Assembly (NCBI GenBank): GCA_016946835.1
Contig: JACVTC010000028.1
Location: forward strand, 1,119,001 to 1,183,000
Length of the DNA stretch: 64,000 nt
Source: Neocallimastix lanati (nom. inval.)
Lineage: Eukaryota; Neocallimastigomycota; Neocallimastigomycetes; Neocallimastigales; Neocallimastigaceae
Direction: 5' to 3'
The notes beneath the pieces are model-generated. The model was not told the DNA's origin. It did not search any database and saw nothing but the letters and a program-made list of their open reading frames with translations. Shown here in pieces: positions 12,721-25,888 of the stretch (within the stretch, counting starts at the first letter, position 1; every line of letters begins with the position of its first letter). The position numbers and the translations under genes are program-made.

Positions 12721-14824
12721 ATAAAACAGAATAAATATGATGATGATAAGTAATAAATAAATAAATAAAATAAGTAAGTAAAAATAGAAATTATCATTAA
12801 AAATTAATAATTAAATAAAATAATATTTATTATTATATTTAACTAAAACAATTATTATTTACTTTAATAAAATATCATCTAAATTCTTTTGGCTGTATCT
12901 CAATCCAAGCAATGAACTACTACTTGATGAAGCCTTAAATTATATTAATGTAATAAATTAAATATATGAATATAATATATAAAAAAAAATATAAAAAATA
13001 TGAAAAAATTAATAAAAAAATACAAAAATAAAAATAAAAAATAAAAATAAAAATAGATAAAAAATTAAATAAATTAAATAAAATAACATAAATAAAAAAA
13101 AAAAAAAACATTAAATAAAATAAAATTAAATAAAATAAATATATATAAATATAAATATAAATATAAATAAATTATATTAAATTAAATAAAAAAATAAAAA
13201 TAAAAATAAAAATAAATGATTTAATAGTTATTAAATTGAAAGAACTATAAATATTACCAAACGACTTATATCAATTATTCCATTATTATCATTACCATCC
13301 TCCTGATTTTCATTGTCTGAGATATTAGAAATATTATTTAATTGGGAATTTGGTAATCTATGATTAAAATTAATATTTAAAGGAGGTTCATTGTTATTAT
13401 TACGAGATGAAGATGCAACTGCAGCTGATTCTAATAAGAAATCTAATGAAGATGAAGAGGATGAAGAATGAAATACTGTATATGGACCTTCTACAATTGC
13501 AGATGCACCTTTATTATTTGCTTTCGGTATATTTGTCTCAGTTTTGCTTTCTTTGGATTTATTTTTTCCTTTCTTTTTACTTTTATTTTCTGTTTCTTCT
13601 TCTTCTTCAGCATTACTATTATAATTTTCATTTTCATCAGTATTATTCATGTTATTTTTATGTTTATCTTTGTTTTTATTCACAACACTTGATGAAGCTA
13701 ATCCCATAAATTCATCTGCCAAATCTACATCAGAAAAATTAATACTATTTCTTATATCATCAATTTCCTGTTCTTCTTCTGTTTTTGCTTTATTCTTTCC
13801 CTTTGATTTTTTTTTTTCATGACTTTTCTTTGTATGGGATTTCACTGTACCAGTATTTAATGAATGAGAAGATGCTGAATTTTTAATATGTAATATGGAT
13901 GTCGTTGCGTTATTCTTTGAATTTACAATAACTGAAGACGAAGCGGTTTCTAAGATAGTTGATGACGTCGCTTTTGCCTTAGCTTTTGTTGTATTAGACG
14001 AAGTCAAATTCACAGCATCTTTTAAAATAACATAATTATTAATTTTTAAAATTTTCAAATAAATAAAAATAAAAATAAATAATGGTTGATATTGTTTATG
14101 TTGAAAATAATATATTATTGTTGTTGAAATTAAGATTTTTATTGAATTGATTTATTTATTATTGAGGTTATTGAAATTAATATTTTTATTTTTATCATTA
14201 AAAAAAATGATATAGCCATTTTTTGTTATTTTTAAAATTGATGTAATGGTTATTATTAATTAATAATAATTAATTTAATAAATTATATATTTATTGTTTT
14301 TTTGAAAAATAATAAAAATAAAAATAATATATATACGAAATAGAAAATAAATTTTTAAAATTTAAAAAATAAAAAACAACAGAATAAAGATATAAAAAAA
14401 AAGTCATTATAAAATTATAAAAGAACATACTAGAGCTTGAGTTCATTTCCTCTTTAATAATTTCGGTAGGCACAACAACACCGAGATTTTCAATATTTAA
14501 TGAATCTAAAGATGAAGTTAATGAAGAAAGTGATGTAACTGAAGAAGTGTTTTCTAAAGATTTTTCTTCAGAATTGATTTTTTCTTTAGAATTTGAATTT
14601 TCTAATTTTTCTTTCTTCGAATTTAAATTTCCTTTATTTATACCATTGTTTTTTATATTATCTTTTTCATTTTCATTATTAATAACTTCCTCTTTATTTT
14701 TTTTTCTATCATTATTCTTTTCAGCCTCTTTAACATTACTAGGTTTATCATTTGTTAATAAATTATTTAATTCATTAGTTTCATCTATTTCATTATCCTG
14801 TTTTTTTTCCACACCTTCAGACAT
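11136..14824 (-). CDS. Tubby-like protein, 9 exons
   Basis: Exons in transcript order: 14824-14431, 14018-13258, 12933-12863, 12668-12450, 12373-12268, 11983-11885, 11796-11709, 11549-11466, 11269-11136; 651 residues with every junction in phase. Residues 1 to about 390 are low-complexity and highly charged (N, K, E and S rich). The tubby C-terminal domain fills about 405-651: [27 protein letters not shown] (basic strand corresponding to the phosphoinositide-binding site), [49 protein letters not shown], and the signature end [16 protein letters not shown]. Tubby proteins bind PI(4,5)P2 through this domain and adapt membrane cargo or ciliary transport in animals; the fungal role is unknown. 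The usual F-x-GRV reads FNHRV, so the Gly is missing. An in-frame ATG 26 codons upstream (14902) exists, but it lies in AT-rich, apparently non-coding sequence. Confidence 0.9.
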
Positions 14825-14976
14825 ATTATAACTTCCTTTATATTCTTCTTTATGCCAAAAAAAAAAAATAATAATAATTAAAATAAAATAATATTCTTTC
14901 AAAAATGTTTTAAATGACCTAAATTTTTACATATATTATTATTATAATATTACATAGCTTATATAATTTATATATT

Positions 14977-15036
14977 TTTCTTTTTTGTTTTTTTGTTTTT
15001 TTGTTTTTTGTTTTTTGTTTTTTGTTTTTTGTTTTG
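14977..15036. repeat. (T6-7 G)n microsatellite upstream of the tubby gene
   Basis: About eight units of GTTTTTT or GTTTTTTT lie roughly 155-210 bp before the tubby start, i.e. CAAAAAA repeats on the coding strand. This is a promoter-region position; a regulatory role is only a possibility. Confidence 0.7.
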
Positions 15037-16581
15037 AAATGAATATAGAATAATAATATAAAACAAATTTATAATATATACTTTTACTTTTATATATATT
15101 CTTTAAATATATGAATTATATATTTAAATATTTTAAATATTTAATAATATTATTATAAATTATAAATTATTATTTAAAATTACTATAAACATAATTGAAT
15201 AGATTAAAATTATATTTTTAAATTAAAATAATATATAAATTAAAACATAAAATTAATTTTCTATTATTAATAATATTAATAATATTATAATAAACTATCA
15301 ATAAATATAATGATACATTTTTTATTTATTAATAATTCTTTAACGATGCTATTAATAAACTTTATTTATATACTTTTAATTAAAAACTTTTTAGTTTATT
15401 ATTATTATACAATATAATTTATATAAAAGTATTATAAAATAATAATACTTATCAGTTTATTATTAATGTAATATAATTAATTATATATATAATTTTTTGT
15501 TAGTATGTTATTTATTGAAATCCAAATAAAGTATATATATATATATATATTAAAGCAGATTTAAAATATTTATAAATTTAAAATGTATGTTAATAATAAA
15601 TTTGCATTATAAAATGAAAATTTTATATAGTAAAAAGATAAAATGTAATTTACATGATTAACATTATAATATTAATCATGTAATTAATATTTAAGTTGTA
15701 AAAATTTTATTTATTTATGGAAAAATTATTTTATTTTTAATTTATGCTCTAAAGAGTGAATCTTAAAATATATTATATTTAATATTGGTATATTATTTGA
15801 ATAATTATATGTAACGTTATTTATAATTAATGTATATAGTAATAATTATCTGTTTTGCACGTTTTTGAAATTTGTTTTTATTAATTTATTTTAAATTTAA
15901 ATATTTATGCAAAAATATAAATATGATAAATTTTAACAAAACTAATTTTTTTTTTTTTTTTTTTTTTGATTTGATTAAATATATATAAAAGTTAAAAATT
16001 AGGATATATTGTATAATTTTATTAAAAATTTGTCAACAATTATTTAATGAATATAACAATTACTACTAATTCATAATACAAGATTTTAAAATTTTGAAAA
16101 TTGTTTATATTGGTTGTTATTATAATTGAGAATTATTAATAATATTTAATAAAAATCATATCATAAATTAATAAATAAATAATTTTAATAAATAATATCA
16201 AATTAAGTTTTTTATTTTTATTATTCTTCTATGTTTATTTTCTTAATACGTTTGAATCTTCTCTTAATTAAATATTGTTTTTGTTGTTTTAATTAAATAT
16301 CTTGTTATTTAGCCTTCATCTTTTTAATTTGCTCTTCAAATATTCTTAAAAATAGAATAATCCTTAAAAAAAGTATTCTTTATATCAACAAATAATTAAA
16401 TTAAATGTTTTACATATCTTTAAAATAGATATATATATAAAATATTCTTTAAAAACAAATTATTCTTTAAAAAACAAATTATTCTTTAAAATCAAAATAT
16501 TATTTAAAAACGAAATATTATTTAAAAACATAATATTCCTTAAAAATAAGATATTTTTGAAATTTTCAATATTTATATTTT

Positions 16582-16617
<36 letters not shown>

Positions 16618-16719
16618 AAAATAAATAAATAAATAAATAAAATATATTTAAAAATAAAAAGGCTTATATTTCTTAAAAAAATGGGAAAATATTAAAAAAG
16701 TATTTTAAAAAAAAAATAA

Positions 16720-16752
<33 letters not shown>

Positions 16753-17750
16753 TCCTTAAAAAATATTCTTTATATTATTAAAAAATTAAAATTAAAAGTT
16801 TTATATATATCTTTAAAAATAATGTATTTTTAAATTTTTCTTTATTTAATATTATAAAAAAAATAATATATTCTTGAAATATATAAAAAGTATTGAAAAT
16901 AAAAAATAAAAAATAAAAAAAATATATATATATATAAAAATATAAAAAAGAAAAAAGAAAATAAAATATATATATATATATATAAAAATAAACAAAAAAA
17001 TAAAAAAAATAAAACATAGAGCATAAAAAATAAAAAATAGAAAAAATTAAAATATAAAATATAAAATATAAAGTATAAAAATAAAAAAAAATATATATAT
17101 ATATTTAAAATATAAAAAAAAAATAAAAAAAAATAAAAAATAAAAAATAAAAATTAAAATATAAAAATAAAAATAAAAATAAAAATAAAAATTAAGAAAT
17201 AAAAATAAAAAAAAAAAAAAATAAAAAAAAAAGGAAATAAAAAAGAAAAAAAAATATATATATATATATTCTTTAAATATTCTTAAAAACATAAAAAAAA
17301 TATATTCTTTAAAAAAAATTAAGATATTAATATAAAAATTAAAATGGAAAGTTTAATAAAATCTTTTAAGTTAAATATATAAATAAAATATTCTTTAAAA
17401 ATAAAAAATTAACAATAAAATTTTCTTTAGAAATAAAATATTCTTTAAAAAAAAATAGAATATTTTTATCATTAATTTTATGAATACTAATAAATATAGA
17501 AAGTTAAAAAAAATTTAATATTATTTTTATTATGTATTTCAATAGAAAACTTTTGTAGTATTCATAAAAATAATGATATAGATTTAAAATTATTAATAAC
17601 AATACAAAAATAGTAATAATAAAATAAATATTTAATGATAAAGATATATTTTAATATTTTTTTTTAAATTTAATTTTTAAAAAATATTAAAATTTTAAAC
17701 AATTATTCATTTTTAATTAAGAATAATTTTAACTATTAATAATAATTTTG
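15037..17750. repeat. AT-rich spacer with many TATTCTTTAAA motifs
   Basis: No gene was found. Between about 16340 and 17460 a short motif, TATTCTTTAAAAA and variants (TATTATTTAAAAA, ATTCCTTAAAAA), recurs some twenty times, separated by A-rich, AAAAAT-type and TA-dinucleotide runs. There is an A-run at 16584-16615 and a TA-repeat at 16722-16751. Open frames here are translations of these simple repeats. Confidence 0.55.
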
Positions 17751-17754
17751 TACG

Positions 17755-18620
17755 ACAGAATTCCAATAATCTCTTTCTTTTGTTCATTACTCTGATAATT
17801 GTTACAAAGTAGTATTTATATTATTAAAATTAATTAAATATTTAAACATAATTCAACAATATCATCTTTAGGTCTTCCATCATCAATTAATTTGGATTCC
17901 ATAATTTCGTATTTTTTAATTAAAATATTGATTTAATCATTTTTTCCTAATTCTTTTTTTTTTTTTTTTTTTTAAATTCCCACACTTTTCCTTTTAAAAT
18001 CATTATATGATAAAGATTCTTCTCATATCCATGATAATATATGAATATTTCTTTTTATCAAATCCAAGGAAAATGCCTTTTCTTAAATATGGTTTAATTT
18101 TTGAATTATGAGGATTTTAGTCTCAGTAGTACCATACACATCCGAAACTCCTTAGACATTAAATATTTGTTTTTTCATTATAAAATATTTTACCAGAAAT
18201 ATGATTATTGTTTCCTGAATGTAGAATCTTATTAGATATATAGGAAAGCCTGCTTTATAGAAAAATTTAAAAAGTTTTTTTTAGCCCAATTCATGATTGT
18301 TTTTGCTAAATTTCTAAATTTATTATTAATTTTTTATGCTTTTCTATTCACATCTTGGCATTTTGAGGCCTAAGTTGGTAATAATGTCCTTAACGGCCCT
18401 ATTGGTTGCATCATTACCGTTTGGAACGTAAATAAAAAATTCATTATTCAAATGACCAATAATATCAGCTTCCAAAATTTCCTTAATACCATAAGTTTTT
18501 GCAGAGTTTGAAATAGAAAATTTCTATTCGTAAAAGTTGAACTTTCTGTGAAGGCGTTGGTCTTTAGCTAAAGTAGTTTCTTAAGGCACATGCCTGTTTA
18601 AATAAGTACTTTTGGACATT
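17755..18620 (-). pseudogene. Decayed Copia: gag start fused to integrase
   Basis: Conceptual minus-strand translation gives LAKDQRL, NF, YGIKEILEADIIGHLNN near 18570-18420, matching the gag start of Copia A (LAKDQRLRGVSNF, YGMEEFIEEDVISHLKD). Directly after it (about 18330-17990) come integrase pieces such as AKTIMNWAKKN, SGNNNHISGK, LRSFGC and KGIFLGFDKKKYSYIIMD, matching AKTLLFWAKLS, LRTFGC and EGIFLGFSKKNYSYRIMD. The sequence between gag and integrase is deleted. Frameshifts and stops are frequent. The part below about 17930 is not clearly placed. Confidence 0.7.
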
Positions 18621-18659
18621 TAAATAGAATTAAATAAGATCCTCAATTTGATATATGTT

Positions 18660-18900
18660 GCTTAATTATTTAATATGATATTATGTAAGTATTATCCTTA
18701 ACAAAGAGAGAAGTGGATAAAACATTCATTATATTTTAAATAGAACATATATCATTAATATGTTTGTTAACATATATGCAAGTTACCAAAATATTTAAGG
18801 TGATTGTTAACATAAATTTATACAACACAAAATAAATGTATAAACTAATTTACATAAAACATAAATACAAACTTTCTTTAATAAATTACATAATAAATAA
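18660..18900 (-). repeat. Copia LTR relic upstream of the decayed gag
   Basis: The stretch holding aagtggataaaacattcat and tgttaacatatatgcaagttac is similar to 27600-27700 (aagtggatagtacattcat and ttgttacatatacaagttac). Both lie beside decayed minus-strand Copia coding sequence, here on the 5' side, there on the 3' side, so I read them as LTRs of one old family. Ends are not resolved. Confidence 0.5.
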
Positions 18901-19068
18901 ATATATATAAGTTAATATGAATAAATATATAATATTATTATATAGTAGTTATTAATAACAATAAAAGTAATTATAATAATTATAATTTTATAATTTTTTT
19001 TTTTTTTTTAGACTTAGAGAATAACTTTATTTAATTTATAATAATAATAAAATTATATGTTTTAAATG

Positions 19069-19119
<51 letters not shown>

Positions 19120-19149
19120 AATGAAATATTATATATTATATAATTATAA

Positions 19150-19660
19150 AAATGCGTTAGAAGCAATAGTTTCTAACTTTTCCCATTAATTGATGATAGC
19201 ACCGCCTCCATTATTACGAGTATTAATTTCAGTATTAGTGTTATCAACCGAATCTGTATCAGATCTTTCACCAGGAGGTGAAAATCCATGCCTTATCATT
19301 TCGACATCGACGAATATCAACTTCATCATCAATCTAAAAGATCGACAAATTAATACATAGTAGGAATGTTATTAGTGAGATGAATAATAATACATGATGA
19401 GCTTTTCCATTTTCTAAAGCAGCGTAATTGAGATATAGCACAGACAGCTGAAAGAGGAGGTATTATCAATTCACGTGTAATATCATAGAGACTAACATAA
19501 GAATTACGAGATTTAAATCCATAATTCCAATAAAGTCCTCTGTTCATAATTTTTTGGGCTCAAAAACATATTTCTTCAATGGGAGAGGAATAGATTTATT
19601 TATAAGAAATCGAAAGTACGAATTGAATTTAACATTTAAATTTCTGCTTAATTTGAATTG

Positions 19661-19680
<20 letters not shown>
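19150..19680 (-). pseudogene. Unassigned coding remnant, possibly LINE
   Basis: A minus-strand frame at 19547-19350 reads LYWNYGFKSRN, SLYDITRELIIPPLSAV and QLRCFRKWKSS before a stop. The pattern of a short conserved ELxIPP segment followed by RCFRKW resembles the region after the reverse transcriptase in non-LTR retrotransposons, but I cannot confirm it. A second minus-strand frame reads on to about 19190. The composition is less AT-rich than the flanks. Long A-runs (19070-19111 and 19668-19711) border it on both sides. Confidence 0.3.
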
Positions 19681-19714
<34 letters not shown>

Positions 19715-20495
19715 TTTTAAATTATATTATTACAAAGAATATATGATATTAATAAAAATTTACAAATAATGTTAATCATTTTTTTAATATTTTAATATTT
19801 TTATAACACAATTAACAATAATAACAAAAAAAAAAAAAAAAAATGCATTAATAGATATTATGAACTTTCAAAAACACTTCATAAAAAATTCATAAAACTC
19901 AATTTTATATTGAGAAAAAAATAAATGTATATATAAAAAAATTTAAAATGATATAATATATAGAATAATTTAATATATATTGTCCAAATTAAATATAATA
20001 ATTTAAAAGTTTTTTTTTATTTCTTCCATAAAAATAAAATTATATTTAATTCAAATATATAAAAAATTTATTTTAGAAAAAATAGTCATAATTTATTTAT
20101 ATTAAAAAAAGAATAGAAGTACTTCTGAGGGAGTTTTTAATACTAAATATTTATAATATTATGTGTATATTAGATTTTTAAATATTGATTTCAATTAATT
20201 ATTATCTATTTTTTTTTTCTTATAATAAAATAGACTTGTTTAATAACCTTTTTTATTTTACTTTTTTTTTTTTTTTTTTTTTGCTATTGTTATTTAATAT
20301 CTCCTATCTAAAAAAATTTATATAAATATGAATTTATTAAAACATATTAATTTAAGGTTAAATTTTTTAAATTAATTTAGGAAATAATAATAAAATATAT
20401 AATTAACATTAAATTTAATATTAAATTTTATAATTTAAAAATGTTGGCTCTAAAAATAAACCTATATCATTTATTTATTATTATTAAAAATGGAA

Positions 20496-23323
20496 TTATT
20501 TAAATCTTTTCATAAATTTTTCATGGAACACTTTAATTTTTTCTATAAATTCATCAAAGAGTTCTTCTGGTGGTAAGAAAGTAGACCTAAAGTGGAAAGT
20601 ACCTTCAACTTGACCAAAACCAGTACCTGGAACAACACACTAAGTGTATAAAATATAATAATATTAATTTTAATAATGATAAATTATAAATTTATTTATA
20701 ATTTAATTTCGAAAAACATAATATATTAATTATTATGAATAAAAAATACAAAACTTTTATAATGAAATACTTACAACACCAGTATTATTTAATAAATCTA
20801 GGCAATAAAAAGTATCTGGAGATTTTCCTAATTTTTTAGCTTCTATTATAGCTTTTTCAGGAAGAGTTATTTTTGGGAATAGATATAAAGCACCTTGTGG
20901 TGGATGACAAGTCACACCTTCCAATGAATTAAAAAAACTAGCTAATTTTGAAGCGCGCCTTTTTAATGATTCTATAATTATTAATAAAAGGTAATTATAT
21001 ATTATTATTATTATTAATTTTTAATATTTAATTATTCTGTTGTTAATATTTAATCTTTAGTTATTCTGCTTTTATTATCATTACCATAAATTTCAGTAAT
21101 TTCAGTATTATAGAGTTCATAAGATGGTTCACCTTCTTTTGGTGGTCTAGTTACTAAATCTACCATTACTTGACCTTGAACATTAGGACATAAATTAACA
21201 GAAGCCATTTTATATAATTCGTCCATAACGCTCTTATCAATACCAGTACATTCAAAATATGCTCCTCTTCTACCACATTCACCAACCATACCTTTTGATA
21301 CACTATGGAATGAAAATAGCTCAAAGTCATCATATTCTGGACCCATACTAATTAAACAATCATTTATAATATATTTATTAACATACAATCTTTATCAATT
21401 ACATATTGATAATATTTATTTTACCTTTTTAAAACTTTCTTAAATGATAAAAATGGTCTTGAGTCATCATAAATATTTGTTTGATAGACTTCATCGGCTA
21501 TTATAACAATTCTTTCTTTATGACATATTTCTATAATCTATTCAAAAGAATAAAAATAAATATATAAATAATTAATTAAATAATTAAAAGAAAAAAATAT
21601 GTATAAATTAATAAATAATTATCCATTTAATAAAAATTTCTTAAACATTTTAAAAAAAAAAAATTGAATTATACAATAAATAAAAATTTACATCTTTTAT
21701 TGTTTCTTCAGTTAAACATTGACCAGTTGGATTACCTGGATTGATTACACATAAAACACGAACATCAATATTCTTATCTTTAGCTTCTTTTATAGCTTTT
21801 TGAACAGTTGGACCCTTTTTATAAATATTTGATATTAAAATTTTTTAAAAAACTACCCATTTACTTACAATACATATTAAATTACTTACATCAATACTCC
21901 ATTCATTATCTTCGTCTAAGTAATAATAAACTGGTTTACCACCGTACATATCTATAGATGCAGAATACAAAGGATATTGGGGAATTGGAATCATAATCTA
22001 TTAATCAATAAATATTTTAATATTAATAATTTTACTTATTAAAATTTTATTATTAAAATAAAAATAAAATAAAATAATATATATTTATATATATTTATAT
22101 ACTTATATACTTATATATTTATATAAAATACATACACCAACATTTTCATGTGCAATTGTAAGTTGAATAATAGTCTGTACACCTTGACTACCTCTAATTA
22201 ACATTAAAAAAAAAAATTAATAACCTTTCAAAATTATTTGATATATTTGCACAAACTTACCCAGCAGTTAAAAATATATCTTCAGGAGAGCATGGATAAC
22301 CATCACGTTCTATAAAAAAAATATGGAATTTTAATTAAAGTAATTAATTTAAATATATATATAATAAATATAATATTTTATATTAAAATAAAAAAAAATA
22401 TTACCTTCAATAAATTCAGCAACATGCTTTCTTACCAATGGAATACCTTTTGAATGACTGTAAGCACCTGAACTGCCTCCCATTGAATGTAATAAAGCTT
22501 TAGCTCTTTCTATAGTATCTTCTTTGAAAATCCGTTTAGTAAATTCAATATGTTCATCATCCATTAAATCTGGATATTCAATTAAAGCAGTAACCTTTTT
22601 TTATTATAATATTAAAAAATATAATAAAATATAAATAAATGTATATAATGCAAATACAATATATATATATAACAAAAATAAAAAAAAAGAACGAAATTTG
22701 AAAATTTAATATATCCAAATTTAAAAATCCTAAATTTTAATAGTTTGAAAAATTTACTTGTCTGAAAAAAGTAATTGGTTTTTGGCCGAGTTGTTGTGGA
22801 TTTCCAATATTTGTGTTAATAACATGATTGAAGGGAAGGCTATCTGGATTTTCTTCTAATTGCTGTATTATTTTTTATTTCAATTATATATATTGATTAA
22901 AAAAAAAGGTCAATACATTTTTCTTATAAAATTAAACATTAAAACATAAAATTATATATATTATATATATATAATAATAATATTAAATAAATATGTATTT
23001 ATATTTAATTTTATGACTATTTTAAGAATACTAAATCACATATACACAAATATACATAATACACAATTATCACAATTATATAATAATTATCATAAGTTTT
23101 ATTTGTTTATTTGTTAAATATTCATATCTATTCTAACATAAAATATATTTACTTCACGTAATTCTTCGGCTCTAATAGCTAATTCTCCACGAACTGCATA
23201 TTCACAACGTTTAATACAAGGATTAATTGTATCTTCATTTAAAACTTTTCTCTTCATACTGCTTACTTTTTTAATATTACTTGAATTTACTGATTGTGTT
23301 TTTGAAGATGTACTAGTAACCAT
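20496..23323 (-). CDS. ALT1: Alanine aminotransferase, 11 exons
   Basis: Exons in transcript order: 23323-23153, 22862-22758, 22594-22405, 22309-22261, 22193-22136, 21997-21890, 21814-21692, 21537-21425, 21347-21085, 20971-20775, 20639-20496; 506 residues, all introns GT-AG and in phase. It is a PLP enzyme that interconverts alanine plus 2-oxoglutarate and pyruvate plus glutamate. Fold type I landmarks are all present: GDPQ-type GNPQQLGQ near 82, SMGGSSGAYSHSKG, NPGNPTGQ at about 252-259, ADEVYQ with Asp283 and Tyr286, the PLP lysine in SVSKG at about 324, GECGRRG, and the substrate-carboxylate Arg in FHFRSTFLP at about 477. Length fits the family (480-510). The N-terminal 40 residues are Ser/Lys-rich; a targeting peptide is possible but unproven. 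The genes around it are not of the same pathway. Confidence 0.95.
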
Positions 23324-24154
23324 GCCTTTATATATTTATATTTAATATTATATATTATTAATAAATAAATTTTTACTTTATTTTTCTATCTTTTAAAATT
23401 TAAATAAATATATATAATTTCATATTCCCGTAGTCCATTATTAAATAATTATTAAATTATATATATTTTAATAATAATATAATAAAATCGGATATTAAAT
23501 AAATATATATTTTTTTTTATTAATATATTTAAAATTTTTATAATTTTATTAATTATTATTGAACAATAATATTCATAATAACGCTTTCTTTTATGGTGAC
23601 ATATATTTTTAAACTTCTTTTATTTGTTAATAACATTAATTATATATATTATTTTAATTAAATCCTTTTATATCAAATATTTCATTTTAATTTAATATCA
23701 AAAGTTTTAATCATATAAATTACCTTATATATATATATTTATATATATAATTTTTTTTTTTTTAGTTTAAGAAAAAAAAATACTTTTCTTTTTGTTTAAA
23801 AAAAAAATTATTTTTTTTTTGTAATAAAAATCAAATTTTCAAAATAACAATTATATAATAGTTTTATGATAATATATATTTAATATAAAAATGAATTTAA
23901 TAGGAGAAATAAAATTTTCATTTATTTTTCAATATATTATATTACAATCTATTAAATCATATAAAAATTATTGTATGTAAAATAATGTATTTGTTCTGTG
24001 TCTAATCAAATAAAATGAAAAAATTCATTATAAACTTCATTTTATATAAAATTAAATTATCAAAAATATTAAATAAAATAAAAATAATATAATATTAAAA
24101 ATAACAATAAAGGAAAAACATTTTTTATTAATATTATTATGATTATTATGATTA

Positions 24155-24189
<35 letters not shown>

Positions 24190-24794
24190 AAAATTTTATA
24201 TATATATAAAAAAAATACGTATTACAACAAAATAAATAAGAATTTTATATATATACATAAAAAAAAGCATATTATAACAAAACAAATAAGTTAGAATGAA
24301 TAATATCATATTTTTAATCAATATTAAAAAAAAAAAATTTTTTGAATAAAGGGTTATAATATCTTAATAATAAAACAATTTATAGTAATTATAGTTATTA
24401 AATTTAGGTATCTTTTTTAAAAAAAATATATATATATATATATATAAATTAAAATTAAAATAAAAAATAGGTATCTTTTTAAAAAATATATATATAAAAA
24501 TTAAAATAATAAAAAAAGTAAAAATCTATATTATTTATATTATAAATTAAAAATACAATTAAAATATATATAAAAATTAAAATAATAAAAAAAGTAAAAA
24601 TCTATATTATTTTATATTATAAATTAAAAATACAATTAAAATATATTAAGTAAAATAATATATATTTATATGCATAAATTTGTATATTTTGACATTTAAA
24701 AAAAATGTTCTTTTTAAATATTACACCTAGTAATATTAATATTTTTATTTTATATAATTTTATATAATTTATTAAATTTATATTAAATATTAAA

Positions 24795-24832
<38 letters not shown>

Positions 24833-25062
24833 ATTAGATTACTATTAAAATCATTCTAATTATTGAGTAAAATAAAAAAGACCCAATCATCTACTATATA
24901 AACAATTTTCACATCTGATTTATTTATATGAATTATATTAATATAAAATTTAAATTTAAAATTTCTTCTCAAAATTTTTTAAAAAAAATGATCAAATTTA
25001 TTTTTCTTTGTTGAATAGTGATTATTATTCAAATATATATAAAATTATTCTTCAACATTTCA
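23324..25062. repeat. AT-rich intergenic region with local duplications
   Basis: No gene was seen. An ATT/GATT microsatellite lies at about 24133-24186. A segment of about 45 bp near 24195 is repeated near 24240 (acgtattacaacaaaataaa versus gcatattataacaaaacaaa). A 76-bp direct repeat containing taaaaattaaaataat starts near 24495 and again near 24571. An A-run lies at 24800-24831. The left end should contain the ALT promoter. Confidence 0.55.
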
Positions 25063-25454
25063 TTTTCCAATGGGGAGTGTGCATTTCGAAAAATTTTATT
25101 ACAAAAATTTGTATTTTGTTGTATGGCTTAAATATTTTTAATTTTAAGCCACTTAATTTTATTAAAAATTTAATAAATAATAATTAATTAATTAGATAAA
25201 ATTACAATTCTCAAAAGTTTTCAAGCACGTAATCTTACGTGGGGCGTATATCTAATTGTATCATAATTTTGTGGCTTTTTTCTACAATTTTTAAAAAGCC
25301 ATATATTCACAATATGGCGTGAATAATAAATGTGGTGATATTTTATGACGAAAATTTATAAGCCACCAAGAATTTGACGAAATTCAACTGGACGAAATTC
25401 AACTTTTGGCGAAATACAACACTTCAATAAATAATAATTAGGTTAGGTATTTCT

Positions 25455-25700
25455 ATTTAACATTGAAAAATAAAATAAAAAATAAAATAAAAATAAGAAA
25501 TAAGAAAACTTTTTTTTTAAACATTGAAAAATAAAATAAGAAATAAGAAATAAGAAAACTTTTTTTTTAAGCATTGAAAAATAAAATAAAAATATGAAAT
25601 AAGAAAACTTTTTTTTTAAGCATTGAAAAATAAAATAAAAATAAATAAAAATTAAATTTTTAAGCATTAAAAAATAAAAAAAAAATAAAATAAAATAAAA
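25455..25700. repeat. Tandem-like repeats in MULE copy 1 left arm
   Basis: Five copies of a 40-60 bp A-rich unit marked by cattgaaaaataaaat (starts near 25461, 25522, 25572, 25621, and a variant near 25664). Copy 2 holds a related but expanded 44-bp array at the corresponding place, so the array has evolved independently in the two copies. Confidence 0.65.
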
Positions 25701-25888
25701 AATAAAAAATAAAAATAAAAATAAATAAATAAAATAGTAAATAAAGAAATAATAAATAATTAATAATTATATAATTAATTAAAAAAAAAAAAAGTTTATT
25801 ATTTTAAATATTAAAAAAAAAAAAAAAAGTTTCAAAGCATTTAAAAGTATATTTATTAAAATATTTTATTGAAAAATTTTAATTATCA

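Noticed and set aside
13407-13709. Phe/Leu-rich plus-strand frames opposite the tubby gene
   Set aside because: They are the antisense shadow of the lysine/glutamate-rich exon 2, which is in phase with the other exons.
16778-17292. Minus-strand frames rich in Tyr, Phe and Ile
   Set aside because: Translations of AAAAAT and TA simple repeats, with no start context and no similarity.
21348-21388. Start of an independent gene at 21388 in the aminotransferase
   Set aside because: This ATG lies in the intron between exons 8 and 9; splicing at 21347 gives an uninterrupted aminotransferase core.
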